Origin: Cellulomonas sp. Root485
GTDB lineage: Bacteria > Actinomycetota > Actinomycetes > Actinomycetales > Cellulomonadaceae
Direction: 5' to 3'
Assembly (NCBI RefSeq): GCF_001426705.1
Contig: NZ_LMFC01000002.1
Location: 228,559 to 292,558, forward strand
Length of the DNA stretch: 64,000 bases
The position numbers were made by a program, and so were the translations under genes. The first letter of the stretch is position 1. Each line of letters opens with the position of its first letter. Under the pieces are notes generated by a model that saw only the letters and a list, made by a program, of their open reading frames with translations, was not told where the DNA came from and did no database searches. Of this stretch, positions 1 through 9,035 are shown in pieces.

Positions 1-151
1 CGCGCCGGCCGTCGATCTCGAGGACGCGGGCGCCAGGCTCGATGCCCCGCAGGATCTCCTGGACCGCCTGCGCCGGAACCACGTACTTGCGGTCGATGCG
101 GGTCTGCAGGCTCGCGCGTTCCGTGAGCTCGGCGAGGTCGATGGCCATCAT
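1..151 (-). CDS. VTC-domain (polyphosphate polymerase-like) protein, 5' part only
   Basis: Only the first 50 codons lie in the window; the gene runs off the left edge on the minus strand. The product begins MMAIDLAELTERASLQTRID and continues with RKYVV, which resembles the first strand of the VTC tunnel domain, where basic residues contact polyphosphate and nucleotide. In characterised VTC proteins this fold makes polyphosphate from ATP at a membrane; bacterial members are mostly uncharacterised. The ATG overlaps the TGA of the upstream DUF4956 gene (ATGA), implying translational coupling, and DUF4956 plus VTC is a pairing I know from other bacteria. The call rests on this short N-terminus plus context, so it is moderate. 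Confidence 0.6.
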   Translation of the reverse strand, partial: MMAIDLAELTERASLQTRIDRKYVVPAQAVQEILRGIEPGARVLEIDGRR

Positions 152-714
152 GCCGGGACCCGCTCGCGCACCGAGGCGAGCTCGTACCGGACATCGACGC
201 ACGTGGTGTCGTTGACGAGGTCGACGCGCTGCACGATCGCGGTGTGCACGGTCGCGCCGAGCAGCCGTTCCAGGTGCGCGACGAGCGCGGTCTCGTCGGT
301 GATCGCGGAGTCCAGCACCATCGTCTGCTGCCGGTACCGCCGCAGCATCCGCGGGTGGTCCACGACGGCCATGACCGCCACGACGAGCACCATCAGAGCG
401 GCGTTCACGGCGGACGGCGTGGTCGACAACCCGCCCAGCAGCCCGAGCGCCAGCGCCGAGAAGTAGTACGCCACCTCGTGCTGCGTCAGCTCCGTGGACC
501 GCAACCGGATGATCGACAGCACCCCGAACAGCCCGAGCCCGAGGCCCGCGCCGACCGTGCTGCCGGCGAGCGCCGTCGCGACGGCGAGCACCCCGACGTT
601 CACGCCGAGGTACGCGACGACGAGGTCACGCCGGCGGTGCCGGGGGAAGTAGACGCCGAACGCCAAGACGCTGATGGCGACGAGGTCGAGCGCGAGGAGC
701 GCGTACTGAGTCAT
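148..714 (-). CDS. DUF4956 family membrane protein
   Basis: This 188-residue protein has about four hydrophobic segments (near residues 5-22, 32-50, 52-66 and 82-120) followed by a soluble C-terminal tail. The start is well supported by AAGGAGGG about eight bases before the ATG. The conserved stretch GLGLFGVLSIIRLRS after the third helix is typical of DUF4956 proteins. The stop codon overlaps the start of the VTC-domain gene, so the two are co-translated and the protein is presumably the membrane partner of that enzyme. Its biochemical role is unknown; a link to polyphosphate metabolism is inferred from the neighbour only. Confidence 0.8.
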   Translation of the reverse strand: MTQYALLALDLVAISVLAFGVYFPRHRRRDLVVAYLGVNVGVLAVATALAGSTVGAGLGLGLFGVLSIIRLRSTELTQHEVAYYFSALALGLLGGLSTTPSAVNAALMVLVVAVMAVVDHPRMLRRYRQQTMVLDSAITDETALVAHLERLLGATVHTAIVQRVDLVNDTTCVDVRYELASVRERVPA

Positions 715-783
715 GGGAACCCTCCTTGTGGGACGGGTTCCATTCAGCGGTGCGTGCCTGTGCCGATGCTGTGCGGGGGCTGA

Positions 784-948
784 GGGGAGCGTCTGTGTCG
801 GACGCTGTCGTTCCGGGTCTCCGCGTACGACGCGGCGTACGTCGCGCTCGCGGAGCGGTTGGGCGCCGTCCTCCTCACGGCCGACGCACGGATCACCGGA
901 GCGCCGGGCATCACGTGCCCGATCGAGGTGGTGGCGCTGCCTCGGTGA
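784..948 (+). pseudogene. C-terminal remnant of a PIN-domain (VapC-like) toxin
   Basis: After an in-frame TGA at 781, the plus frame translates to a segment with SAYDAAYVALAERLGAVLLT followed by ADARITGA and ends at TGA 946-948. This is the typical C-terminal third of a VapC ribonuclease, including the AYDAAYVALAE helix and the TADxR strand with acidic metal ligands. There is no ATG or GTG in frame and no N-terminal half upstream, where the DUF4956 promoter region lies instead. It ends four bases before the zwf stop codon, in convergent orientation. I read it as the leftover of a toxin-antitoxin module; no antitoxin gene is visible beside it. Confidence 0.65.
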
Positions 949-951
949 GCC

Positions 952-2352
952 TCAGTCGCCCAGCACCCAGCCGTGCGGCTCCGCCAACCGGTCCGCGGAC
1001 TCCGGCCCCCAGGAACCCACCGCGTACGGCTCGGGCGCCGCGCGGTCGGCGCGGAGCATCGGGGCGAACGCGGTCCACGCGGACTCGAGGCCGGTGGCCG
1101 TGGTGAACAAGGTCCGGTCGCCGACGAGCACGTCCTCCAGCAGCCCGGCGTAGGGCGGCAGCGACTCGCCGGGCTCGACGTCGGACAGCGCGAGGTCGGC
1201 GGTCCCGGTGCCCAGCTCGAGGAAGGCGCCGGGCCGCTTGACGGTGGTCGTGACCTTGAGCTCGCCCGATCCCGCCAGGGAGACGATCACGCGGTTGGGG
1301 CCGACGGGGGAGCCGAACAGCTCGTCCGGTGTCCGCAGCACGAGCGTCACCTGCTGCGCCGACGCCGCCATCCGCTTGCCGGTGCGGAGCAGGAAGGGGA
1401 CGCCACGCCACCGGTCGGTGTCCACCCAGAGCCGCGCGGCGACGAACGTGTCGGTCGTCGAGTCGTCGGGCACCCCGTCGATGTCGCGGTAGCCGTCGTA
1501 CTGCCCGAGGACGACGTCCTGTGCCGGGTCGAGCGGGCGGAAGTGCGCGATGACCTCCTCCCGCGCGGGGCCCAGGTTCGCGGCGTCGAGCCTGCGGGGC
1601 GGTTCCATCGCGACCTCGGCGGCCACCTGGAACAGGTGCGTGACCAGCATGTCGAGCGCCGCGCCGGTCGCGTCGTAGAACTCCGCGCGCTGCGCGACGT
1701 CGAGCGTCTCGGGCACGTCGATCTGCACCTGCTCGACGTGCTGCCGGTTCCAGATGCCACCGAACAGCTCATTGGCGAACCGCAGGACGTGCAGGTTCTG
1801 CGTCGCTTCCTTGCCCAGAAAGTGGTCGATCCGGAACACCTGCTCCTCGTCGAACGCGTCGTGGACGGTCGCGTCGAGCTCACGGAACGTCTCCAGCGAC
1901 GTCCCGTACGGCTTCTCGTAGACGACGCGGACGCCGTCGGTCAGCCCGGCCTTCTTCAGCGCACGGGTGATCGGAGCGAACGACGACGGCGGGACCGCGA
2001 GGTAGTGGATGACGGTGACGTCGCCTCCGAGGGCCTCGCGGAGCCGGTCCAGCTCGCCGGGCAGCTCGTCGGCGCTGTCGTCCTCGCTGACGTCCCCGCA
2101 GTACGCGGTGTGCTGGGTGAGCTCCGGCACGCCCTGTGCGGCCTCGTCGTCCCCGAACTCCTCGACGGCGTCGCGCAGCAGCTGGTCGAACTCCTGCGAG
2201 CTGATCGGCGAGCGGCCCGTGCCGAGCAGCGCCCACCTCTCCGGCAGCAGGTGGCGTCGCTGCAGCGTGGCCAGCGCGGGGAGCACCATGCGCTTGGCCA
2301 GATCGCCGCGCGCGCCGTGCAGGACGAAGATCAGAGGCTCGGTGGGCGCCAT
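952..2352 (-). CDS. zwf: Glucose-6-phosphate 1-dehydrogenase
   Basis: The 466-residue cytoplasmic enzyme oxidises glucose 6-phosphate to 6-phosphogluconolactone with NADP+, the entry step of the oxidative pentose phosphate pathway. The N-terminal nucleotide-binding motif GARGDLAKRM (residues 13-22), the EKPYG substrate loop and the active-site signature RIDHFLGKE, with the catalytic histidine, are all present. A GAGGA box lies nine bases before the ATG. It is not in the usual tkt-tal-zwf-opcA-pgl operon, and it is shorter than the ~510-residue enzyme of that operon, so it is probably a second stand-alone paralogue. No frameshift or lost motif was seen. Confidence 0.93.
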   Translation of the reverse strand: MAPTEPLIFVLHGARGDLAKRMVLPALATLQRRHLLPERWALLGTGRSPISSQEFDQLLRDAVEEFGDDEAAQGVPELTQHTAYCGDVSEDDSADELPGELDRLREALGGDVTVIHYLAVPPSSFAPITRALKKAGLTDGVRVVYEKPYGTSLETFRELDATVHDAFDEEQVFRIDHFLGKEATQNLHVLRFANELFGGIWNRQHVEQVQIDVPETLDVAQRAEFYDATGAALDMLVTHLFQVAAEVAMEPPRRLDAANLGPAREEVIAHFRPLDPAQDVVLGQYDGYRDIDGVPDDSTTDTFVAARLWVDTDRWRGVPFLLRTGKRMAASAQQVTLVLRTPDELFGSPVGPNRVIVSLAGSGELKVTTTVKRPGAFLELGTGTADLALSDVEPGESLPPYAGLLEDVLVGDRTLFTTATGLESAWTAFAPMLRADRAAPEPYAVGSWGPESADRLAEPHGWVLGD

Positions 2353-2450
2353 CGGGATACATCCTCACGACGGTGACGGTGGGGAACTCGACGGTACGTT
2401 CGCTCGCCGATGAGCGCGCGGCGGGCCGGACCGGACGGCAGGGAGCTGTC

Positions 2451-3230
2451 ATGACGACGTATGTCGGGATCGACCTGGCCTGGGCGGCGCGAGCGAAGAC
2501 GGGTCTGGCGGCGCTCGACGAGGACGGGCGGCTCGTCGCGTCGACGTCCGCGATCACCGACGACCAGATCGCCGCCTTCGTCGAGACGCACGCGTCCGGG
2601 ACCGTCGTCGCCGCCATCGACGCACCTCTGATCGTCCCGAACGCCACCGGCTCGCGCGTCGCCGAGCAGCTGATCAGCCGCGAGTTCGGCCCGTACAACG
2701 CCGGCGCGTACCCGTCGAACCGCTCGCGACCGCTCTTCGACCCTCCGCGCGCCGAGACGCTCTGCGAACGGTTCGGCTGGGACCCCGACCCGGCCACCCC
2801 GCCCGGGCGCGACCGCTCCGTCGCGATCGAGGTCTACCCGCACCCCGCGATGGTGGTCCTGTTCGCGCTGGCGACCGTGCTGCCCTACAAGGCGAAGCCG
2901 GGGCGGGACGTCGAAGGGCTGAGGACGGCGTTCCTCTCCCTGCTCGGCCATCTGGAGCGCGTGTGCGACGAGCCGCTGCGGCTCACGACGTCGCCACGGT
3001 GGGCGCAGATCCGGTCCGCGGTCGCCTCGGCCTGGCGCATCGCCGACCTCGACCGGATCGAGGACGAGGTCGACGCCGTGCTCTGCGCGTACCTCGCGTG
3101 GCTCTGGGGAACGGGCTCGCCGACGATGCGCGTGGTCGGTGACGTCGCAGGCGGCTACATCGTCGTCCCGGGCAGCCCGTCGGTCCCTCCGCTGCGTCCG
3201 ACGAAGGCGGGCTCGTCGTTCCCGGTCTGA
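2451..3230 (+). CDS. DUF429 family protein (predicted RNase H-like nuclease)
   Basis: The 259-residue product opens with TTYVGIDLAWA, the first acidic strand of the RNase H-like fold that defines DUF429, and has the second conserved acidic region at AAIDAPLIVPN. A later segment, VAIEVYPHPAMVVLF, is also characteristic of the family. The ATG at 2451 is chosen because GGGAG lies five bases upstream; an open frame extends back to 2373 but its translation is low-complexity and overlaps the zwf leader. It is divergent from zwf. DUF429 proteins are predicted nucleases with no established substrate, so the activity is family-level inference. Confidence 0.8.
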   Translation: MTTYVGIDLAWAARAKTGLAALDEDGRLVASTSAITDDQIAAFVETHASGTVVAAIDAPLIVPNATGSRVAEQLISREFGPYNAGAYPSNRSRPLFDPPRAETLCERFGWDPDPATPPGRDRSVAIEVYPHPAMVVLFALATVLPYKAKPGRDVEGLRTAFLSLLGHLERVCDEPLRLTTSPRWAQIRSAVASAWRIADLDRIEDEVDAVLCAYLAWLWGTGSPTMRVVGDVAGGYIVVPGSPSVPPLRPTKAGSSFPV

Positions 3231-3375
3231 ACGGAAGGAGATCGCCGTGGGGATCCGGGACCCTCGCGCGACGACGACCGCCTCGCGCCTCGAATGACGT
3301 CATACGTAGCATGCACACGATTCGTTTCAGTCCTTGAGTCTCCGAGGACGCTCTGCCACTGTCGCGACAGCACGT

Positions 3376-3389
3376 TGTGAGCGCTCACA
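3376..3389. promoter_or_regulatory. LacI-family operator-like palindrome upstream of the GH95 gene
   Basis: The sequence TGTGAGCGCTCACA is a perfect 14-base palindrome, 40 bases before the GTG of the GH95 gene. It has the GCGC-centred layout of LacI-family operators and differs at two symmetric positions from TGGGAGCGCTCCCA, the box recognised by CelR in cellulolytic actinobacteria. Repression of the fucosidase until a sugar inducer is present would be the expected role; the cognate repressor is not encoded in this window. Confidence 0.6.
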
Positions 3390-3429
3390 TGGCTCCGGCG
3401 CGCGGACTGCCACGGCAAAGGAGCCTCCT

Positions 3430-6318
3430 GTGCAGATCGACCCCACGGACGCGAACCCGGCGCCGACGACCGACGTGACCCGCAGGCAGGTGCTCAAGGC
3501 CGCCGCCGTCGTGGCCGGCGCCGCGTCGCTCCCTCTGACGTGGTCGGCGTCGCCCGCGTCCGCGGCCGCCCCACCGGAGGTCGGCACGGCGAACGGCCTG
3601 GCGCTCTGGTACGAGCAGGGTGCGGGCACGGACTGGCTGCGTGCGCTGCCGATCGGCAACGGCCGCCTGGGCGCGATGGTGTTCGGCAACGTCGACGTCG
3701 AGCGGCTGCAGCTCAACGAGGACACGATCTGGGCCGGCGGCCCGTACGACCAGAGCAACACGCGGGGCGCCGGGGCACTGTCGCAGATCAGGCAGGCCGT
3801 CTTCGCCAACCAGTGGGGCCAGGCCCAGACCCTGATCGACCAGAACATGCGGGGAATCCCGGCGGCGCAGCTGTCGTACCAGACCATGGGCAACCTGCGG
3901 CTGACGTTCGCCGGCGGGGGCTCCGGGGTGTCGGAGTACACGCGGTTCCTCGACCTGAGCACGGCCGTCGCCGGCAGCTCCTACGTGCAGAACGGCGTGC
4001 GGTTCCGTCGCGAGATGCTCGCCAGCGCACCGGACCAGGTGATCGCGGTGCGCCTGACCGCGGACCGGGGCGGCTCGATCACGTTCTCCGCGACGTTCGA
4101 CAGCCCGCAGCGCACCACGGTGTCCAGCCCGGACTCCACGACCGTCGCGATCGACGGAGTCTCCGGCGACCAGCGAGGGCTGTCCGGCAAGGTGAGGTTC
4201 TCCGGCCTGGCGCGGGTGGTCGCCGACGGGGGCACCGTCAGCAGCTCGGGCGGCACGGTGCAGGTGCGGTCCGCCAACAGCGTCACGCTGCTCGTGTCGA
4301 TCGGCACGAGCTACGTGAGCTACCGCGACGTCACCGGCGACTACCAGGGCAAGGCCCGCACGTTCCTCACCGCGGCGGCCGCCCGGACGTGGGACGACCT
4401 GCGCAGCCGGCACGTCGCGGACTACCAGCGGCTGTTCTCGCGCACGTCGCTGGACCTCGGCCGGACGGCCGCGGCCGACCAGCCCACCGACGTGCGGATC
4501 TCCCGGCACGCGAGCGGCAGCGACCCCCAGTTCTCGGTGCTGCTGTTCCAGTTCGGCCGGTACCTGTTGATCTCCTCCTCCCGGCCGGGCACCCAACCGG
4601 CGAACCTGCAGGGCATCTGGAACGACTCGCTCGCCCCGGCGTGGGACTCGAAGTACACGCTCAACGCGAACCTGCCGATGAACTACTGGCCTGCGGACAC
4701 GACGAACCTGGCGGAGTGCTACGAGCCGGTGTTCGGCATGATCCGCGATCTCACGGTCACCGGCGCCCGCACGGCGCAGGTGCAGTACGGCGCCGGCGGC
4801 TGGGTGACGCACCACAACACCGACGGGTGGCGGGGCTCGTCGGTCGTCGACTTCGCCCAGGCCGGCATGTGGCAGACCGGCGGCGCGTGGCTGGCGACCA
4901 TGATCTGGGACCACTACCAGTTCACCGGCGACACCGCCTTCCTGCAGGCCAACTACCCGGCCATGAAGGGCGCCGCCCAGTTCTTCCTCGACACCCTGGT
5001 GCCAGAGCCCTCGCTGGGGTACCTCGTCACCAACCCGTCCAACTCCCCGGAGCTCGACCACCACTCCGGCGTCAGCGTGTGCGCCGGGCCGACGATGGAC
5101 AACCAGATCCTGCGCGACCTGTTCCACGGCGTCGCACAGGCCGCCCTGGTGCTCGGCGTCGACGCGGACTTCCGGACCCGGGTGCTGGCCACCCGCGATC
5201 GGCTGGCTCCGATGAAGGTCGGCTCGCGCGGCAACATCATGGAGTGGCTGTACGACTGGATCGAGACCGACCGCACCCACCGGCACGTCTCCCACCTGTA
5301 CGGGCTGCACCCGAGCAACCAGATCACCAAGCGCGGCACGCCCTCCCTCTACACCGCTGCCCGCCGCACGCTCGAGCTGCGCGGCGACGACGGCACCGGC
5401 TGGTCGCTCGCCTGGAAGATCAACTACTGGGCGCGGCTGGAGGAGGGCACCCGCGCCCACGACCTCCTCCGGCTGCTGGTCACGACCTCCCGGCTGGCGC
5501 CGAACATGTTCGACCTGCACCCGCCGTTCCAGATCGACGGCAACTTCGGCGCCACCTCCGGCATCGCCGAGATGCTGCTGCAGAGCCACAACGGCGAGCT
5601 GCACGTCCTGCCGGCCCTGCCGTCAGCCTGGCCGAACGGACAGGTGCAGGGGCTGCGCGGGCGCGGCGGCTACACCGTGGCCGCGCGCTGGGGCGGCGGG
5701 CAGCCCGACGAGGTCACGGTCCGGTTCGATCGCGACGGCACCGTCAAGGTGCGCGGCCGGTTCCTCACCGGGACGTTCACGGTCACCGACACCACCAGCG
5801 GCGGCACCGTCACCGTCACCAAGCCCGAGAGCGACGCGATCGCGCTGCCGGGACTGGCCGGGCGGACCTACCGCATCGTCGGTCAGGCGCAGCAGCCGCA
5901 GCCGACGGGGTACGTGCGGATCTCCAACGTCACCACCGGCCTGGTCCTCGACAGCGGCGGCACCGTCGCGGGCGGCGCCAACCTCAAGCAGTGGAGCTGG
6001 GACGCCAGTACCAACCTGCAGTGGCAGCTCGTCGACCTGGGCAGCGGCTGGTACCGCATCGTCAACCGCTCCAACGGGTTCGTCCTGGACAGCTGGGGCA
6101 ACACCGCCAACGGCGCGGTGTGCCGGCAGCTCGCCTGGAACGGCGGCGTCAACCAGCAGTGGCGCCTGAACGACGTCGGCAACGGGCGCCGCCAGGTCAT
6201 CAACCGGGGCACCGGGACCGCGCTGGACGGTATGGGCAACAGCACCGCCGGGTCCACCGTCGCCATGTGGGCCCCCAACACCAGCACCAACAACCTCTGG
6301 ACCGTCACGGCCCTCTGA
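3430..6318 (+). CDS. Secreted GH95 alpha-L-fucosidase with C-terminal ricin-type (CBM13) domain
   Basis: The 962-residue exported glycosidase is expected to release L-fucose (or L-galactose) with inversion from plant or host glycans. A Tat signal (TRRQVLKAAAVVAG, twin Arg at 18-19) ends near PASA at about residue 47. The GH95 catalytic region spans roughly 55-815. Asn412 and Asn414 (LNANLPMNYWP), Glu541 (NSPELDHH) and Asp703 (DGNFG) line up with the Asn-Asn base-activating pair, the acid Glu and the Asp of Bifidobacterium AfcA. Residues 835-962 form a ricin-B lectin unit with repeated QW motifs for carbohydrate binding. The GTG start is chosen for AAGGAG six bases upstream and because it places the Tat motif correctly. 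A LacI-type palindrome precedes it. Confidence 0.93.
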   Translation: MQIDPTDANPAPTTDVTRRQVLKAAAVVAGAASLPLTWSASPASAAAPPEVGTANGLALWYEQGAGTDWLRALPIGNGRLGAMVFGNVDVERLQLNEDTIWAGGPYDQSNTRGAGALSQIRQAVFANQWGQAQTLIDQNMRGIPAAQLSYQTMGNLRLTFAGGGSGVSEYTRFLDLSTAVAGSSYVQNGVRFRREMLASAPDQVIAVRLTADRGGSITFSATFDSPQRTTVSSPDSTTVAIDGVSGDQRGLSGKVRFSGLARVVADGGTVSSSGGTVQVRSANSVTLLVSIGTSYVSYRDVTGDYQGKARTFLTAAAARTWDDLRSRHVADYQRLFSRTSLDLGRTAAADQPTDVRISRHASGSDPQFSVLLFQFGRYLLISSSRPGTQPANLQGIWNDSLAPAWDSKYTLNANLPMNYWPADTTNLAECYEPVFGMIRDLTVTGARTAQVQYGAGGWVTHHNTDGWRGSSVVDFAQAGMWQTGGAWLATMIWDHYQFTGDTAFLQANYPAMKGAAQFFLDTLVPEPSLGYLVTNPSNSPELDHHSGVSVCAGPTMDNQILRDLFHGVAQAALVLGVDADFRTRVLATRDRLAPMKVGSRGNIMEWLYDWIETDRTHRHVSHLYGLHPSNQITKRGTPSLYTAARRTLELRGDDGTGWSLAWKINYWARLEEGTRAHDLLRLLVTTSRLAPNMFDLHPPFQIDGNFGATSGIAEMLLQSHNGELHVLPALPSAWPNGQVQGLRGRGGYTVAARWGGGQPDEVTVRFDRDGTVKVRGRFLTGTFTVTDTTSGGTVTVTKPESDAIALPGLAGRTYRIVGQAQQPQPTGYVRISNVTTGLVLDSGGTVAGGANLKQWSWDASTNLQWQLVDLGSGWYRIVNRSNGFVLDSWGNTANGAVCRQLAWNGGVNQQWRLNDVGNGRRQVINRGTGTALDGMGNSTAGSTVAMWAPNTSTNNLWTVTAL

Positions 6319-6368
6319 GCCGGTGCTGGTGGGGCGGGTGCGGGGGCTGACCCCGGGGCGTCGATCGG

Positions 6369-8993
6369 TCAGCGGGCCGCCAGCCGGGCGGCCGTGCGGG
6401 CTGCCTTGGAGCTGCCCGCGAACCCCCGCAACCACGGCTGGAGCGTCGGCGGTGTGGGTCGCCCGGCGCGCAGGAGCTCGTCCTCGAGGACGGCGAGTAC
6501 CGCGTGCACGCCGTTGGTCGCCCGGTCCGTGTGCGGCAGCGTGGCGGTCAGCGTGTCGACGACGAACGCCGACGCCTGCGACGAGATGGAGGCAAGGTCC
6601 TTCCACGACGGTGCCGACCGGGACAGCAGCCCCGCGCCGCCGAACGTCGTGACGCCGTCGGCCAGCACGTCCGCCGTGAGCCGATCCGCCCGCACCAGCC
6701 GGTGGACCGCGTCCACCGCGTGCACCCGCTGGTCCGGCCGGCCCGCGGCGAGCCCTGCCGCGAGGGTCACGGCGGCCAGCCGCCCGAGCCTGCCGGGGTG
6801 CGCACCAAGAGCGTCCAGGACCGGGATGGCGTCTCGCTCGACCTCGGTGCTGATAGCAGCGTTCAGCACCGAGCCCGCCGTGGAGACCAGGAAGTGCTCG
6901 GCGTCGGCGGGCCAGATCGTCGCGGCCCACCCCACGTAGGCGCCGAGGTCCGAGCGGCCGAAGTTCGCGCTCCACGTGTCCGCGACGGGCGTCCGGGCCT
7001 CGTCCGACGCCGCGGCTGCGGTGTGCTCGTCCGGCATTCGCCACCCGTCGTCCGACCTACCCAGCTGGCACAGTCCCGTGGGTTGGTCCGCGACCACCTG
7101 GTAGAGAGCGTCGGCCAGACGGAGATCCCACGCCCACGAGGTCCACGTGTGCACCCCGCGGCGGTCCTCGTAGCGCTCGGTCTCGGACGCCGTCCGCACC
7201 TGCACGTCCAGCGGATGTGCGCGTCCGGCGCCGTCGAGCCCCAGCCGGAGGAGAACCGCGTCGACCTCCGTCACCGTCCGGGTGCGCCCGGCGGCGACCC
7301 ATGCGGCGCGGTCGTCGCGGTCGAGATCCGGCTCCGCAGGGCCACCCAGGGCGTACCGGACCGGAGCGGGCAGCGCGTCGGCGCCCACCGTCGTCCGGCC
7401 CTCCGGGTGCAGCCGCAGGAGCGCGGCGACGAGGTCGAGGGGCGCCGGGTCGGGCGTCCGGGTCAGCCTGTCGATCAGCGTGGCCGCGTGGATCCAGCCG
7501 GACGGGTGCTCCGGTGCGGCGAGCAGCGGAGCGGGCGGGCGACGGCCGCGCACCACGTCGGCGACCTCCTCCATGCGGCCGACCAGGTGCGCGACGGGCA
7601 GCGTGGCGTTGGTGAGGTAGCCGCTGTACGTGAGCGGTAGCGCAGCGGCGTCCTCACCGAGGCCGACCAGCACCAGGCGCGCCACCGCCGCCCGCAGGGT
7701 CGCGGGTGCCTCGCCGTCGCGACGGGCTCGTGCGACCAGGGTGGTCGCACGAGCGCGCAGCGGTGCGAGCAGCCGGGTGTCGGGCGTCGCCGAGAGCCCG
7801 GCGAGCACCATCTCCAGCCCGATGACGTCGTCGCTGCCCTCGAGCAGCGCGGCGAGGAGCTCGGTGAGGTCGTTGCCCGTCGCCACAACCGGCGTCGTCG
7901 GCTCGAGGTCGGCGGGGACCCGGAGGTCGGGCTCGATCGTGCCGGCCACGCCGAACTCGACGGCGACGCTCGGTGCGAGCACGTCGGCCGCGCCCGCGAC
8001 GGCATCCGTGTCGCCCACACGGGTGAGGAGCTGAGCGGCCGCGCGCTGGACGTCCGCGTGCGGGTGGCCGAGCGCCGTCGTCGCGGTGCCCACGACGTCG
8101 TCGGTTCCCGCCGCACCGTCGGCATGGAGGTCGGCGAGCAGGCGGAGGGCATCCAGGGCGGTGCCCTTGACGGGGGAGAGGGCCGCCGGTGCCATCGCCC
8201 GAGCCGTCGCCGGTCCGTCGAGACGCCCGGTCCCCACGAGCGACCGGAGCTGCTTGACCGCCAGCGCGACCGTCGGCTTCACGTCGCTGCGCAGGAGCGA
8301 CCGCAGCGCGCCCTGCCGAGCCGCGACCTCGTCCTCGCTGGGCTCCAGGGAGACCCAGAACCTACTGAACCAGCCCGCGCGGAACGCGCCGAAGTCACGG
8401 TCCAGCGCGGCGAGGCAGCTGTCCAGGACACGGCTGCGGTCCAGGTCGCCCGCGTCGGTGAGCACGCGCACCGTCGCCGCCCAGGAGACCTCCTCGGGCG
8501 TGTACTTGTCGATGGCGGCCAGGCTGACCTCGCCGCCGCCCTCGACCTCGAAGATGCGCCAGATGGTCGTGGTCAGGAGCTCCGGGTCGGCCCGGAGCGG
8601 GACGGTCGGCGGGTCGCCGCCCAGCCCGCCGATCAGCGCGAGCGCATACGTGTCGTCGTGCGGCGGGCTCACGAGACCGCGGCGCTCGAGGATGCGGACC
8701 GTCGTGAAGTCGCCACCCCGATGGCTGAACCGTCCCGCCTCGTCGAGCCGTGTGGCCACCAGGCCGGCGAGCCACCGCGGCGCTCCGGCACCCGGGTCGG
8801 CCGGTCGCTCACCGGCGGCCGCGGCAGCGAGCGCGTCGTCGACCCCACGCCACAGGAACAGGTCCCGGAACGACGGACGTTCCTCCTGCCGACGCATCTC
8901 GGCGAGCTGCCGTTCGCCGTGCTCGTGGAGCAGCCCGGCGATCACCTCGGTGGGTACTGCCACCAGCTCGTCGTAGGTCGTCGTCGTCCGCAC
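6369..8993 (-). CDS. DUF6493-type protein with HEAT-like repeats
   Basis: This large 874-residue acidic, alpha-helical protein has no signal peptide and no membrane segment. Its middle third contains repeated helical units such as LGHPHADVQRAAAQLLTRVG that look like HEAT repeats, suggesting a scaffold. The GTG start has GAGGA seven bases upstream. It is divergent from the SWIM zinc-finger gene with only 42 bases between start codons, an arrangement I associate with DUF6493/SWIM pairs in other actinobacteria, where the proteins are of unknown function. The DUF number is given from memory of the family's look; the scaffold idea is inference. Confidence 0.6.
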   Translation of the reverse strand: MRTTTTYDELVAVPTEVIAGLLHEHGERQLAEMRRQEERPSFRDLFLWRGVDDALAAAAAGERPADPGAGAPRWLAGLVATRLDEAGRFSHRGGDFTTVRILERRGLVSPPHDDTYALALIGGLGGDPPTVPLRADPELLTTTIWRIFEVEGGGEVSLAAIDKYTPEEVSWAATVRVLTDAGDLDRSRVLDSCLAALDRDFGAFRAGWFSRFWVSLEPSEDEVAARQGALRSLLRSDVKPTVALAVKQLRSLVGTGRLDGPATARAMAPAALSPVKGTALDALRLLADLHADGAAGTDDVVGTATTALGHPHADVQRAAAQLLTRVGDTDAVAGAADVLAPSVAVEFGVAGTIEPDLRVPADLEPTTPVVATGNDLTELLAALLEGSDDVIGLEMVLAGLSATPDTRLLAPLRARATTLVARARRDGEAPATLRAAVARLVLVGLGEDAAALPLTYSGYLTNATLPVAHLVGRMEEVADVVRGRRPPAPLLAAPEHPSGWIHAATLIDRLTRTPDPAPLDLVAALLRLHPEGRTTVGADALPAPVRYALGGPAEPDLDRDDRAAWVAAGRTRTVTEVDAVLLRLGLDGAGRAHPLDVQVRTASETERYEDRRGVHTWTSWAWDLRLADALYQVVADQPTGLCQLGRSDDGWRMPDEHTAAAASDEARTPVADTWSANFGRSDLGAYVGWAATIWPADAEHFLVSTAGSVLNAAISTEVERDAIPVLDALGAHPGRLGRLAAVTLAAGLAAGRPDQRVHAVDAVHRLVRADRLTADVLADGVTTFGGAGLLSRSAPSWKDLASISSQASAFVVDTLTATLPHTDRATNGVHAVLAVLEDELLRAGRPTPPTLQPWLRGFAGSSKAARTAARLAAR

Positions 8994-9021
8994 ACCGAGA
9001 TCCTCGCTGATGCGTGTGCTC

Positions 9022-9027
9022 TAGGGT
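9022..9027 (+). promoter_or_regulatory. -10 box (TAGGGT) of a probable leaderless transcript
   Basis: TAGGGT matches the actinobacterial TANNNT -10 consensus and ends eight bases before the GTG at 9036. There is no Shine-Dalgarno sequence in between, so transcription would start at or next to the start codon. This supports the GTG as the true start of the SWIM-domain gene. Confidence 0.55.
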
Positions 9028-9035
9028 CGGCGTTT

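Noticed and set aside
952..2352. zwf as an F420-dependent glucose-6-phosphate dehydrogenase
   Set aside because: The protein has the NADP+-type GxxGDL and RIDHFLGK motifs of classical Zwf, not the LLM fold of Fgd.
3385..5604. A 739-codon open frame on the minus strand antisense to the GH95 gene
   Set aside because: It is rich in Arg/Gly/Ala/Val/His with no domain, has no ribosome binding site, and mirrors the codon bias of the real gene on the other strand. Long antisense frames are expected at this GC content.
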